In this document: positions 27,486-34,985 of the stretch, in pieces
Numbering within the stretch: the stretch's first letter is position 1
Layout: every line of letters starts with the position of its first letter
Assembly: GCA_023953775.1 (NCBI GenBank)
Contig: JAMLJD010000019.1
Span: 1-64,000, forward strand
Direction of reading: 5' to 3'
Origin: Rhizobiaceae bacterium
GTDB lineage: Bacteria > Pseudomonadota > Alphaproteobacteria > Rhizobiales > Rhizobiaceae
DNA: 64,000 nucleotides
The notes under the pieces: generated by a model
Database searches by the model: none
Told to the model about the DNA's origin: nothing
What the model saw: only the letters and a program-made list of their open reading frames with translations
Translations under genes and position numbers: made by a program

Positions 27486-28115
27486 CTAGTTGATCGTGTC
27501 CTTCAGCCCTTTGCCGGGCGTAAACTTCGGTACCTTGCGCGACGGGACATTGACCGGCGCGCCCGTTTGTGGATTGCGCGCCGTGGTTGCAGCCTTATGG
27601 GAAACGGAAAAATTCCCGAAGCCCACGAGCCGCACGTCGCCACCCTTCCTGAGCTGGGACGTGATCGCGTCCAGAACCGCCTCGACGGCCGACTGGGCGT
27701 CGGACAACGACAGGCCCGCATTCTCGGCGACCGTGCGGACGAGCTGCGGTTTGCCCAAGGCGGCTCCGGGAGCCTCGCTGGGCACCGACTGCGGCACGTC
27801 GGACAATAGACGAAGCACCAGCCGGCCCGCATTCGACGGTCTGCGCCGGCCCTGTTCCCAGTTGCGCAACGTGCCTACCGGCAGGTCGAGCATGGCCGCC
27901 ATTTCCTGCTGCGTCATGCCGAGGCCGCGGCGGATGCCGCCGATGTCGGGATCGTCGACGATTTCCACGCTTCCGCCTTCAGGGCGCGGACGCTGCCCGG
28001 CCTCGACCTCGATCATCTGCCGGACCGCCCGTTCGAGCCGCGATCCGCTCTCGGTGGATGGCAGTATGCCGACGACCGCCGCTGCTTCCGGGTGCTTCTG
28101 TTTATCCGTCGCCAT
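27486..28115 (-). CDS. XRE-type helix-turn-helix fused to HU DNA-binding domain (putative antitoxin/regulator)
   Basis: 209 residues, two DNA-binding modules. Residues about 59-106 are an XRE/YiaG-type HTH: IRRGLGMTQQEMAAMLDLP then VGTLRNWEQGRRRPS, typical of antitoxins. Residues about 121-209 form a complete HU/IHF domain: KPQLVRTVAENAGLS, VRLVGFGNFSV, TARNPQTG and VPKFTPGKGLKDTIN, including the DNA-bending arm. HU is normally a free protein of about 90 residues. The ATG at 28115 lies within the end of the upstream RelE/ParE-like gene (GGGAG upstream), so the two are coupled. An ATG three bases earlier is an alternative. Antitoxin or autoregulator function is inferred. Confidence 0.85.
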   Translation of the reverse strand: MATDKQKHPEAAAVVGILPSTESGSRLERAVRQMIEVEAGQRPRPEGGSVEIVDDPDIGGIRRGLGMTQQEMAAMLDLPVGTLRNWEQGRRRPSNAGRLVLRLLSDVPQSVPSEAPGAALGKPQLVRTVAENAGLSLSDAQSAVEAVLDAITSQLRKGGDVRLVGFGNFSVSHKAATTARNPQTGAPVNVPSRKVPKFTPGKGLKDTIN

Positions 28116-28467
28116 CATCGTCTCCCGGAAAATCACCTCGCCTGATGCGCAGGATCCAAGCTGCTCCCTTGAGCGCCGTCCTGGCCCAACGGCCAAGGAC
28201 GGAGGGCCGCTCGGAAACGGGCTGGACGTCGAGCAGCCAGATCACGACCTCGCCCTTGCCCAGATCGGTATCGAGGATCGAGTAGACGACGACATGCTGC
28301 CTGAACCTGTATCGCCTCAATCCCGGGTCGTCCGTCGACGCCTTGCCGATAAACGGATTGCGCGCGACGTTGGACTTCAGCAGGCTCAGCGCATCGTCAG
28401 ACAGGCCATAGTCAGACCATGTAAGACGGAACTCGTCAGCCGGCTCGAACCTCACCTTCAGCGCCAT
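28102..28467 (-). CDS. putative RelE/ParE-like toxin
   Basis: 121 residues. The central part, NPFIGKASTDDPGLRRYRF followed by RQHVVVYSI and EVVIWLLDV, resembles the beta-sheet core of RelE/ParE toxins, where a short helix pair precedes LRRyRv-viY. A 40-residue tail rich in Arg, then Asp and Gly, extends beyond the usual length. AAGGCGC precedes the ATG. The stop overlaps the start of the XRE-HU gene, the toxin-first order seen in HigBA-like modules. Similarity is judged by eye; catalytic residues cannot be assigned. Confidence 0.6.
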   Translation of the reverse strand: MALKVRFEPADEFRLTWSDYGLSDDALSLLKSNVARNPFIGKASTDDPGLRRYRFRQHVVVYSILDTDLGKGEVVIWLLDVQPVSERPSVLGRWARTALKGAAWILRIRRGDFPGDDDGDG

Positions 28468-28481
28468 GCGCCTTGCCCTCT

Positions 28482-28510
28482 CATATACGCCAATGGCGTA
28501 CCTGTTTCAA
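28482..28510 (-). promoter_or_regulatory. promoter with palindromic operator for the toxin/XRE-HU pair
   Basis: On the minus strand TTGAAA (28505-28510), a 17-base spacer and TATATG (28482-28487). A perfect palindrome TACGCC-AAT-GGCGTA lies at 28486-28500, between the -35 and -10 elements and touching the -10. This is the normal site of an autorepressor operator in toxin-antitoxin operons. Confidence 0.7.
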
Positions 28511-28643
28511 GGATGCCGCCCACCAGACTAGCGGCAGGGTTGCATCGGGTACAACCTCGGTCTGCATGCCTGCACCGTGCGACGGCGCGCAACCGTTTCG
28601 ATTGTGGGCTGACACTCCGACAAAGCCGGTCTAGGTTCCCGCG

Positions 28644-29834
28644 ATGTTCATCCCCTTCTTCCTCGAGCTCAAAGCCGCGCGTGTTCCCGTTTCACTGAGG
28701 GAGTATCTGACGCTGCTCGAGGGTATGGACGCCGACCTCGTCACCTATGATGTCGAGGGCTTCTACTATCTGGCGCGGACCGCCCTGGTGAAGGACGAAC
28801 GGCATATCGACCGTTTCGACCAGGTGTTCAGCCATGTCTTCAAGGGCGTGGAGGCGGTTTCCGGCGAGGGCGCCATCGACATCGAGACTTTGCCGGAAGA
28901 ATGGCTCCGGCGGCTGGCGGAGAAGCACCTCAGCGAGGAGGAGAAGAAGCTGGTCGAGGCGCTCGGTGGCTTCGAGAAGCTGATGGAGACGCTGAAGAAG
29001 CGGCTCGAGGAGCAGAAGGGCCGGCATCAGGGCGGCTCGAAATGGATCGGCACGGCCGGCACATCGCCGTTCGGCGCCTATGGCTACAATCCCGAAGGCG
29101 TACGGATCGGCCAGAACGAAAGCCGGCATCGGCGCGCGGTGAAAGTCTGGGACAAGCGCGAGTTCAGGAATTTCGACGATTCCGTCGAACTGGGAACCCG
29201 CAACATCAAGGTCGCGATGAAGCGGCTGAGGCGCTGGGTGCGCGAAGGCGCGGACGAGGAGTTCGACCTGCCCGGCACGATCAAGGCGACCGCCGAGCAC
29301 GGTTATCTCGACGTCCAGACCCGGCCGGAACGACGCAACGCGGTGAAGCTGTTGATGTTCTTCGACGTCGGCGGCTCGATGGACGACCATATCAGGACCG
29401 TCGAGGAGCTGTTCTCGGCGGCGCGCGCGGAGTTCCGGCAGCTCGAATATTTCTACTTCCACAACTGCCTCTACGAAGGCGTGTGGAAGGACAATCGCCG
29501 CCGGCATTCGGAAGTCATCCCGACCTTCGACGTGCTGCACAAATACGGCCACGACTACAAGGTGATCTTCGTCGGCGACGCCTCGATGAGCCCCTACGAG
29601 ATCGCCTATGCGGGCGGCTCGGTCGAGCACTGGAACCCGGAGCCGGGCATCGTCTGGCTGCAGCGGGTGATCGGCCAGTGGCCGAATGCGGTGTGGATCA
29701 ATCCGGTGCGCGAGAAGCACTGGAGCTACACGCATTCGATCGACATGATCCGCGAGATCTTCGGCGAGCGGATGTATCCGCTGACGCTCAAGGGCCTCGA
29801 CGAGGCGACGCGCGAGCTGAGCCGCAAGCACTGA
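28644..29834 (+). CDS. VWA (CoxE-like) domain protein
   Basis: 396 residues of the CoxE-like VWA group. A helical N-terminal half with many Lys and Glu precedes the VWA fold, whose metal-ion site is LMFFDVGGSMDDH, a variant of DxSxS with Gly in place of the first Ser, then VIFVGDASMSPYEI. Such proteins work with MoxR ATPases. The likely partner moxR is at 23834-24676. The ribosome site is weak. Confidence 0.92.
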   Translation: MFIPFFLELKAARVPVSLREYLTLLEGMDADLVTYDVEGFYYLARTALVKDERHIDRFDQVFSHVFKGVEAVSGEGAIDIETLPEEWLRRLAEKHLSEEEKKLVEALGGFEKLMETLKKRLEEQKGRHQGGSKWIGTAGTSPFGAYGYNPEGVRIGQNESRHRRAVKVWDKREFRNFDDSVELGTRNIKVAMKRLRRWVREGADEEFDLPGTIKATAEHGYLDVQTRPERRNAVKLLMFFDVGGSMDDHIRTVEELFSAARAEFRQLEYFYFHNCLYEGVWKDNRRRHSEVIPTFDVLHKYGHDYKVIFVGDASMSPYEIAYAGGSVEHWNPEPGIVWLQRVIGQWPNAVWINPVREKHWSYTHSIDMIREIFGERMYPLTLKGLDEATRELSRKH

Positions 29835-29927
29835 TGCCGAAGGCATCTCGTGGCGCGGCCGGCCAGGGCGTCATGCTGCGCGGCGATGTGAGGCCACTAC
29901 AGCGCGAGATGGGATCGCGGTCGTTGC

Positions 29928-30674
29928 CTATCGCAAGTCGCGCAGCCGCAGGGCCAGCTCAGACTGGGTGCGGCAGTCGAGCTTGTCCTTGATGCGCGCG
30001 TAGTGGACATAGGCGGTGTTGACGGAAATGCCTGTTCGCCTGGCATAGGCGACGACCCCTTCGCCGAGCGACAGCCCCCGGGCCATGCGGGATTCGGCCC
30101 GCGTCAGGCCCAAGGTCGACATTGCGTGGTCGAAATGGCGCGGGTCGGTCGCCGAGCGCGTGCGTTTCCAGAACAGCGTCAGCGAACGCTCGATGTGCGG
30201 CGCGAGGAGTTCCATCAGCCTGACGGTGTCGTCATCAGCGCCGCGAACGCCGCCACCGCGCTGAACCGCGATAGCACCGCGCACGCGGCCGCCGATCAGC
30301 CCGGAATCGGCGGAGACGAAGTAGCGCAGGCCCTGCGGCCGGAGAAACTCCGCATAGAACGGATCGGCGTCCATATCGGTTTCGGTCATGAACATGTGGT
30401 CGTGCGCGACCCTCGAGCGATTGCGCATCAGGTGGCTGACGCGCGGATTGCGATGCGAAAAATCGCGCACATAGACCGGCATCAGCGATTGATCGAGGCG
30501 CACGGAATGGCTGAAAAGGTGGCAGTTCCCGACAATATCGTGCAGCTCGACGGTGGTCGCCATGCCCTTGGTGAGGTCGGTCAGGCGAGCGAGCGGCATA
30601 TCCCAGCCGCATTCACCGAGCGCGGCGGCATAGAGATCGTCGATCAGGCGCGACATGTCGGCGGAGGTTATCAT
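29928..30674 (-). CDS. LuxR-type HTH transcriptional regulator
   Basis: 248 residues. The C-terminal STLGLTRAESRMARGLSLGE to ISVNTAYVHYARIKDKL is a LuxR/GerE helix-turn-helix. The N-terminal 170 residues form an unassigned sensory domain without the conserved Trp/Asp pattern of acyl-homoserine-lactone receptors. The ATG at 30674 follows GGAGGGGGAG. It is divergent from the lipoprotein gene 133 bases away. Confidence 0.88.
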   Translation of the reverse strand: MITSADMSRLIDDLYAAALGECGWDMPLARLTDLTKGMATTVELHDIVGNCHLFSHSVRLDQSLMPVYVRDFSHRNPRVSHLMRNRSRVAHDHMFMTETDMDADPFYAEFLRPQGLRYFVSADSGLIGGRVRGAIAVQRGGGVRGADDDTVRLMELLAPHIERSLTLFWKRTRSATDPRHFDHAMSTLGLTRAESRMARGLSLGEGVVAYARRTGISVNTAYVHYARIKDKLDCRTQSELALRLRDLR

Positions 30675-30807
30675 CTCCCCCTCCCTGGCCGATACTGTAC
30701 CCGGTTGCTTCGCCAATGGGCAACGTCGTAACCAGATCCGGTGATGCGGGCCGACACCGGACGCCTAGACTGTCGTCCCTGTGGGATCGTGACCGGTGGA
30801 GGGCACA

Positions 30808-31113
30808 ATGGCGCGGGCAAGGATCGTGGCGGCGGCCGTGGTGGTGACGGCCCTGTTGATAGCAGCGGGTTGCCAAACCCGGATGACCGACCGGGTGGTG
30901 ACCCATGGCGGCGTGGACTACCTCTTGCGGAGCTACAACGACCCTGTCATCGAGCGGACGATGTACGAGGTCTATCTGGTCGATGGCAATGACAAGGCCA
31001 TCGAGAAGCGGGCGTCGCGACCGGGGCCGATCTACGCCAGGATCACGCGCGAGGGGCGGCTCAAGCGGAGCGATGCGCCCGAGGATGTCAAACATGGCGA
31101 CGGGGACTTCTGA
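30808..31113 (+). CDS. small putative lipoprotein
   Basis: 101 residues, not recognised. The N-terminus has a hydrophobic core and a lipobox LIAAGC with the lipid-attachment Cys at residue 22. The mature part begins QTRMTDRVV and is polar, ending in an acidic HGDGDF. GGAGG lies five bases upstream of the ATG. Confidence 0.7.
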   Translation: MARARIVAAAVVVTALLIAAGCQTRMTDRVVTHGGVDYLLRSYNDPVIERTMYEVYLVDGNDKAIEKRASRPGPIYARITREGRLKRSDAPEDVKHGDGDF

Positions 31114-31176
31114 TACCGGCGCAGCGCCGGCGGGGCCAAGGCTTACCGGGCGGGAGCCACATGCCTCCGCTACATC

Positions 31177-31536
31177 TCATATGAGCACGCCGGCGGCGAA
31201 CCAGATCAGGGCGCCGATCCTATAGGCCGCCCGGGCAGCGGTGCCGGGTCGCTCCGTGGTGCGCCATATCGCCAGGACCAGGAACAGATTGTAGGGCATG
31301 GGCGACAGATAGAGCGCCAGCGACAGCCATTCGGGGGCCTTGAAGCCGAGCGCCAGAACGCCCGCGAAGGCCGCGACGACGTTCAAAAGCGTGCCGACCA
31401 GAACCGTGTCGACCCAGAGCAGACGGTCGACCGGCACGACACCGTTCCAGCGGCTCGCGAAGAAACCCGGCGCGGGGCTGCCGGTGGGGACGCTCCCGGG
31501 AGGCGTATCGGATCGTGGCGAACCCATGCCTGTCAT
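31177..31536 (-). CDS. small membrane protein of unknown function
   Basis: 119 residues with a Pro/Gly-rich N-terminus and three hydrophobic helices (about 42-65, 70-90 and 102-119). No family recognised. The ribosome site is weak and the start could be the internal ATG three codons later. It precedes the lipoprotein convergently and is 30 bases downstream of the M20 enzyme. Confidence 0.65.
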   Translation of the reverse strand: MTGMGSPRSDTPPGSVPTGSPAPGFFASRWNGVVPVDRLLWVDTVLVGTLLNVVAAFAGVLALGFKAPEWLSLALYLSPMPYNLFLVLAIWRTTERPGTAARAAYRIGALIWFAAGVLI

Positions 31537-31566
31537 GTCGTCGGGCCCGTTCGAGCCTGTCCTATC

Positions 31567-32739
31567 TCAGGCGCTGGTCGGCGGCAGGGCGCGTTCGGTC
31601 AGGCGCACCCAGTAGCTGACGCCCTCGGGAAGGATCGCGTCGTTGAAATCATAGGCGGGGTGGTGCAGCCCGGCCGTGTCGCCATTGCCGATGAAGACGA
31701 AGCTTCCCGGCCTCGCGGCCAGCATGTGCGAGAAATCCTCGCCGGCCAGAACCGGCTTGACCGCGAGGTCGGTCCGCGGCGCGCCGACGATCTCGATCGC
31801 GGTTTCGCCGGAAAAGCGCGCCTCCTCGGCGCGGTTGTAGGTCACGCCGCAGCCGGTGTGGAAATGGAACCCGACCGTCGCGCCGTGGGCGCCGGCGATC
31901 TTCGTCGCGATGTCGTGGATGCGCCGTTCCGTCTCGGCGACAAGCTCCATCTGCAGCGTCCGCACGGTGCCCCAGATCTCGATCTCTTCGGGGATAATGT
32001 TGTAGGCGGTGCCGGCCGAGAAGCGGGTGACCGAGATCACCATCGAATGCAGCGGATCGGTCGACCGCGAGACGACCGATTGCAGCGCGGTGACGATCTG
32101 GCTGCCGATTACGATCGGGTCGACGACGGAATGCGGCCGCGCCGCGTGGCCGCCCTTGCCCCTGATCGCCAGCGTGAAGCGGGACGCAGACGCCATGATC
32201 GGGCCTTCGCAAACAGCGAAATGGCCGGCCGGAATACCCGGCATGTTGTGCATGCCGAAGACGCGCTCGATGCCGAAGCGCTCCATCAGGCGATCGTCCA
32301 GCATGGCGAGCGCGCCCTGGCCGATCTCCTCGGCGGGCTGGAATATCAGCACCGCGGTGCCGGCGAAGTTGCGGGTCTCGGCAAGATGACGGGCCGCGCC
32401 CAGAAGCATCACGGTATGGCCGTCATGCCCGCAGGCATGCATCCTGCCGGGGCTGGTCGAGGCGTGGTCCGCCGATCCCGTCTCGACGATCGGCAGAGCG
32501 TCCATGTCGGCCCTGAGCCCGATCGCCGGGCCGTCGCCGCGCGCGCCGCGCACGATGCCGACCACGCCCGACCTGCCGACGCCGGTGACGACCTCGTCGC
32601 AGCCGAAGGCGCGCAGCTTGTCGGCGACGAAGGCCGAGGTCAGCGTTGTGTCGAATTCGAGCTCGGGGTTGGCGTGAAGATGCCGGCGCCAGGCGGTGAG
32701 TTCGGCGTGCATCGCGCCGGCGCTGTTGAGGATCGGCAT
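31567..32739 (-). CDS. M20D family amidohydrolase (hippurate hydrolase-like)
   Basis: 390 residues. WRRHLHANPELEFDT, LRADMDALPI, MHACGHDGHTVMLLGAA and FQPAEEIGQGALAML provide the metal ligands and catalytic Glu of the M20D group. GHAARPHSVVDPI is in the dimerisation domain and VLAGEDFSHML holds the last metal histidine region. It resembles hippurate and N-acyl-amino-acid hydrolases; substrate unknown. It is the second such enzyme in the window, closer to the canonical hippurate-hydrolase motif than the one at 12318. Confidence 0.92.
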   Translation of the reverse strand: MPILNSAGAMHAELTAWRRHLHANPELEFDTTLTSAFVADKLRAFGCDEVVTGVGRSGVVGIVRGARGDGPAIGLRADMDALPIVETGSADHASTSPGRMHACGHDGHTVMLLGAARHLAETRNFAGTAVLIFQPAEEIGQGALAMLDDRLMERFGIERVFGMHNMPGIPAGHFAVCEGPIMASASRFTLAIRGKGGHAARPHSVVDPIVIGSQIVTALQSVVSRSTDPLHSMVISVTRFSAGTAYNIIPEEIEIWGTVRTLQMELVAETERRIHDIATKIAGAHGATVGFHFHTGCGVTYNRAEEARFSGETAIEIVGAPRTDLAVKPVLAGEDFSHMLAARPGSFVFIGNGDTAGLHHPAYDFNDAILPEGVSYWVRLTERALPPTSA

Positions 32740-32747
32740 AAAGCCGA

Positions 32748-33011
32748 TTAGGCCATGCCCAGCGCGGCCTTGTAAAGATCGAGGATGGCTTCTTCTTCCT
32801 GGCGCTCGGCCTGGTCCTTCTTGCGCAGGCGGATCAGCGTGCGCACCGCCTTGGTGTCGAAGCCGGTGCCCTTCATCTCGGCATAGACCTCCTTGATGTC
32901 TTCGGAGATCGTCTTCTTTTCCTCCTCGAGCCGCTCGACGCGCTCGATGAAGGCGCGAAGCTGGCCCGCGGCGACTGTCTGGGCGGTCTCGTTCGTAATC
33001 TCGTCGGCCAT
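32748..33011 (-). CDS. gapR: GapR-like nucleoid-associated protein (DUF2312)
   Basis: 87 residues, helical with a strong coiled coil: [20 protein letters not shown] then [19 protein letters not shown] and a basic [14 protein letters not shown]. This is the DUF2312 family; in Caulobacter GapR binds overtwisted DNA ahead of replication and transcription forks. GGAG precedes the ATG at 33011. It lies just downstream of the DUF1244 gene on the same strand and nine bases upstream of the M20 enzyme. Confidence 0.93.
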   Translation of the reverse strand: MADEITNETAQTVAAGQLRAFIERVERLEEEKKTISEDIKEVYAEMKGTGFDTKAVRTLIRLRKKDQAERQEEEAILDLYKAALGMA

Positions 33012-33098
33012 GTCGTGTCTCCGGAAGGAATCGTCTGCGTTCAACGTGCCGGTTCGATGCCCGACCGGGCGCGCAGGGTCAAGCGGTTCCGCCGGCGC

Positions 33099-33407
33099 TC
33101 AGTGATCCTTCGGCCGGTTGGTCTCGAAGGCTGCGAGATCGGCGGCACCGGCCTCGGTCTGGTAGCGCGCGCGCCACTCCTCGTAGGGCATGCCGTAGAC
33201 GATCTCCCGCGATTCCTCCTTCGAGAGCGGGATGCCGTCTTTTCCGGCGGCCTCGCGATACCAGTTGGACAGGCAGTTGCGGCAGAAGCCGGCGAGGTTC
33301 ATCAGGTCGATGTTCTGGACGTCGGTGCGTTCCCGCAGGTGTTCGACCAGCCGGCGGAAGGCCGCGGCTTCCAGATCACGTTTCTGCTCTTCGGTGAGGT
33401 CGGCCAT
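33099..33407 (-). CDS. DUF1244 domain protein
   Basis: 102 residues. NIDLMNLAGFCRNCLSNWY is the signature of DUF1244, a small helical family of unknown function common in alphaproteobacteria. The pair of cysteines in FCRNC could bind a metal. GGAGACAGTCG precedes the ATG. It lies between the formylglutamate amidohydrolase and gapR in the same direction. Confidence 0.9.
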   Translation of the reverse strand: MADLTEEQKRDLEAAAFRRLVEHLRERTDVQNIDLMNLAGFCRNCLSNWYREAAGKDGIPLSKEESREIVYGMPYEEWRARYQTEAGAADLAAFETNRPKDH

Positions 33408-33452
33408 CGACTGTCTCCTTGTCCCGGGGGATACGGTCCGGGCGGCGGCCCC

Positions 33453-34250
33453 TCATTGCGGGCCGGTGCGGGAACCGTATTGCCTTGCCTCATGGATATC
33501 GGGCCGGGCGTTGATCGCGTCAAGCATCGGTGCCAGCCGTTCAGCCCAGGCGCGTGCGCCGTTCCCGTCGGCGATGAGATCCTGGCGGATCTCGATCAGC
33601 GCATGGGCGAAGCCATTGACGATGCAGTGTTTGAACATGGTATCGCCGCGCAGCGCGCCGTCATAGGGCTCGTTGTCGCCCACAACGAGCGCGGGGTCGC
33701 TCCGCAGCATCTCGAGCAGCGGATCCACGGCGCGGGGATCGGAATCCCACAGCACGCCGACATGCCAGGGCCGTTCGCGGCCCTGCATGCGCGGCGTGAA
33801 CGAGTGGACGGAAAAGACGAAGGGCGAGCGGCCGGTGGCGGCGTGGACCGAGGCGATCATCGCCGCGACGGCGTCGTGATAGGGCTGGTAGAAGCGCTCG
33901 ATGCGGCGCTGCCGCTCGTCGGGAGCCATCGGGTAGTTGGCCGGGACCACCGTGCCGTCATAGAGCTGACGGATGAGTGTCGGATCGTCCTCGCCGCGGT
34001 TCGGGTCGATCAGCAGGCGCGAGAAATTGGCGAAGACCGCCGGCGCGCCGGTCATCGCGGCGAGTTGCGTCGTCACGGCCTCGACGCCGATATCGTAGGC
34101 GATGTGACGCCGGAACTCGTTTTCCGGCAGACCGAGGTCGCCGTACTCGTCCGGCAGCGCGTTGCGAGCATGGTCGGCGATCAGGACGAGACCCTTCGCA
34201 CGGTCGCCCTCGATGATCGTGAACGGCGGGAAGATCGAGGCGCGGGTCAT
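33453..34250 (-). CDS. N-formylglutamate amidohydrolase family protein
   Basis: 265 residues. LIADHARNALPDEYG, RHIAYDIG, SRLLIDPNR and FVFSVHSFTP are the conserved blocks of the family, which hydrolyses N-formyl-L-glutamate in histidine degradation. No other hut genes are in the window, so a related substrate is possible. The ATG leads directly into the conserved fold. Confidence 0.92.
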   Translation of the reverse strand: MTRASIFPPFTIIEGDRAKGLVLIADHARNALPDEYGDLGLPENEFRRHIAYDIGVEAVTTQLAAMTGAPAVFANFSRLLIDPNRGEDDPTLIRQLYDGTVVPANYPMAPDERQRRIERFYQPYHDAVAAMIASVHAATGRSPFVFSVHSFTPRMQGRERPWHVGVLWDSDPRAVDPLLEMLRSDPALVVGDNEPYDGALRGDTMFKHCIVNGFAHALIEIRQDLIADGNGARAWAERLAPMLDAINARPDIHEARQYGSRTGPQ

Positions 34251-34469
34251 GACGGCGAGGTCCAGGAGTAGGGCGAGAGCGGGATCGGCCCGTCATTCCA
34301 TGACGGCGGCGGGCTTGCAATGCCGTTGTTTGGACATTCTTTTTGCCGAAATCGGGCAGTCGATGGGATTTTGCGGCGCGGTTGCGCGACGATCGGGCGC
34401 ATAAACCGATTTGATTGCGGTGACCGCCGCGTTGACATGCGATGCGACTTCTTTGAAAAGGAATCGATC

Positions 34470-34985
34470 ATGCTGGATATTCGGTCGAGAGGTCGGGCTA
34501 TGGCGGAAGCGCTGCGCGGACGGACCCCGAAAGGGTTGATCGCGCCGATATGCGCCGTGACGGCCTTTCTGGCGCTGGCCGGGGCCTCGCCCGCGCTGGC
34601 CGACTTCCGCGTCTGCAACGCGACGCAGAGCCTGGTCGGCGTCTCGATCGGATACCGCGCGAGCACCGGCTGGATCACAGAGGGGTGGTGGCATGTCGAG
34701 GGGTCGACCTGCAAGACGCTGATCGAGGGCCCGCTGTCATCACGCTATTACTATCTTTATGCAGAAGATGCGGAACGTGGCGGCCGCTGGGACGGGCCGG
34801 TCAACATGTGCGTCGCCGAGCGTGAGTTCAAGATCGCCGGCGTGAACGATTGTTTTGCCCGGGGTTTCCAGCGCGCAGGCTTTCAGGAATACGACACGGG
34901 GGAACAGTCGAGCTGGATGGTCCAACTCACCGATGATCCCGTTACCGGCGGCACGGCCGCGGTCACAGGATCGGGGAGTCAATGA
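34470..34985 (+). CDS. exported DUF1036 protein
   Basis: 171 residues. A basic, hydrophobic N-terminus with likely cleavage after ASPALA is followed by DFRVCNATQSLVGVSIGYR and GWWHVEGSTCKTLIEG, the DUF1036 signature; four cysteines probably form disulfides in the periplasm. AAAAGGAATC precedes the ATG. Its TGA overlaps the pyruvate kinase ATG (ATGA), the gene order usual in Rhizobiales. Function unknown. Confidence 0.9.
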   Translation: MLDIRSRGRAMAEALRGRTPKGLIAPICAVTAFLALAGASPALADFRVCNATQSLVGVSIGYRASTGWITEGWWHVEGSTCKTLIEGPLSSRYYYLYAEDAERGGRWDGPVNMCVAEREFKIAGVNDCFARGFQRAGFQEYDTGEQSSWMVQLTDDPVTGGTAAVTGSGSQ

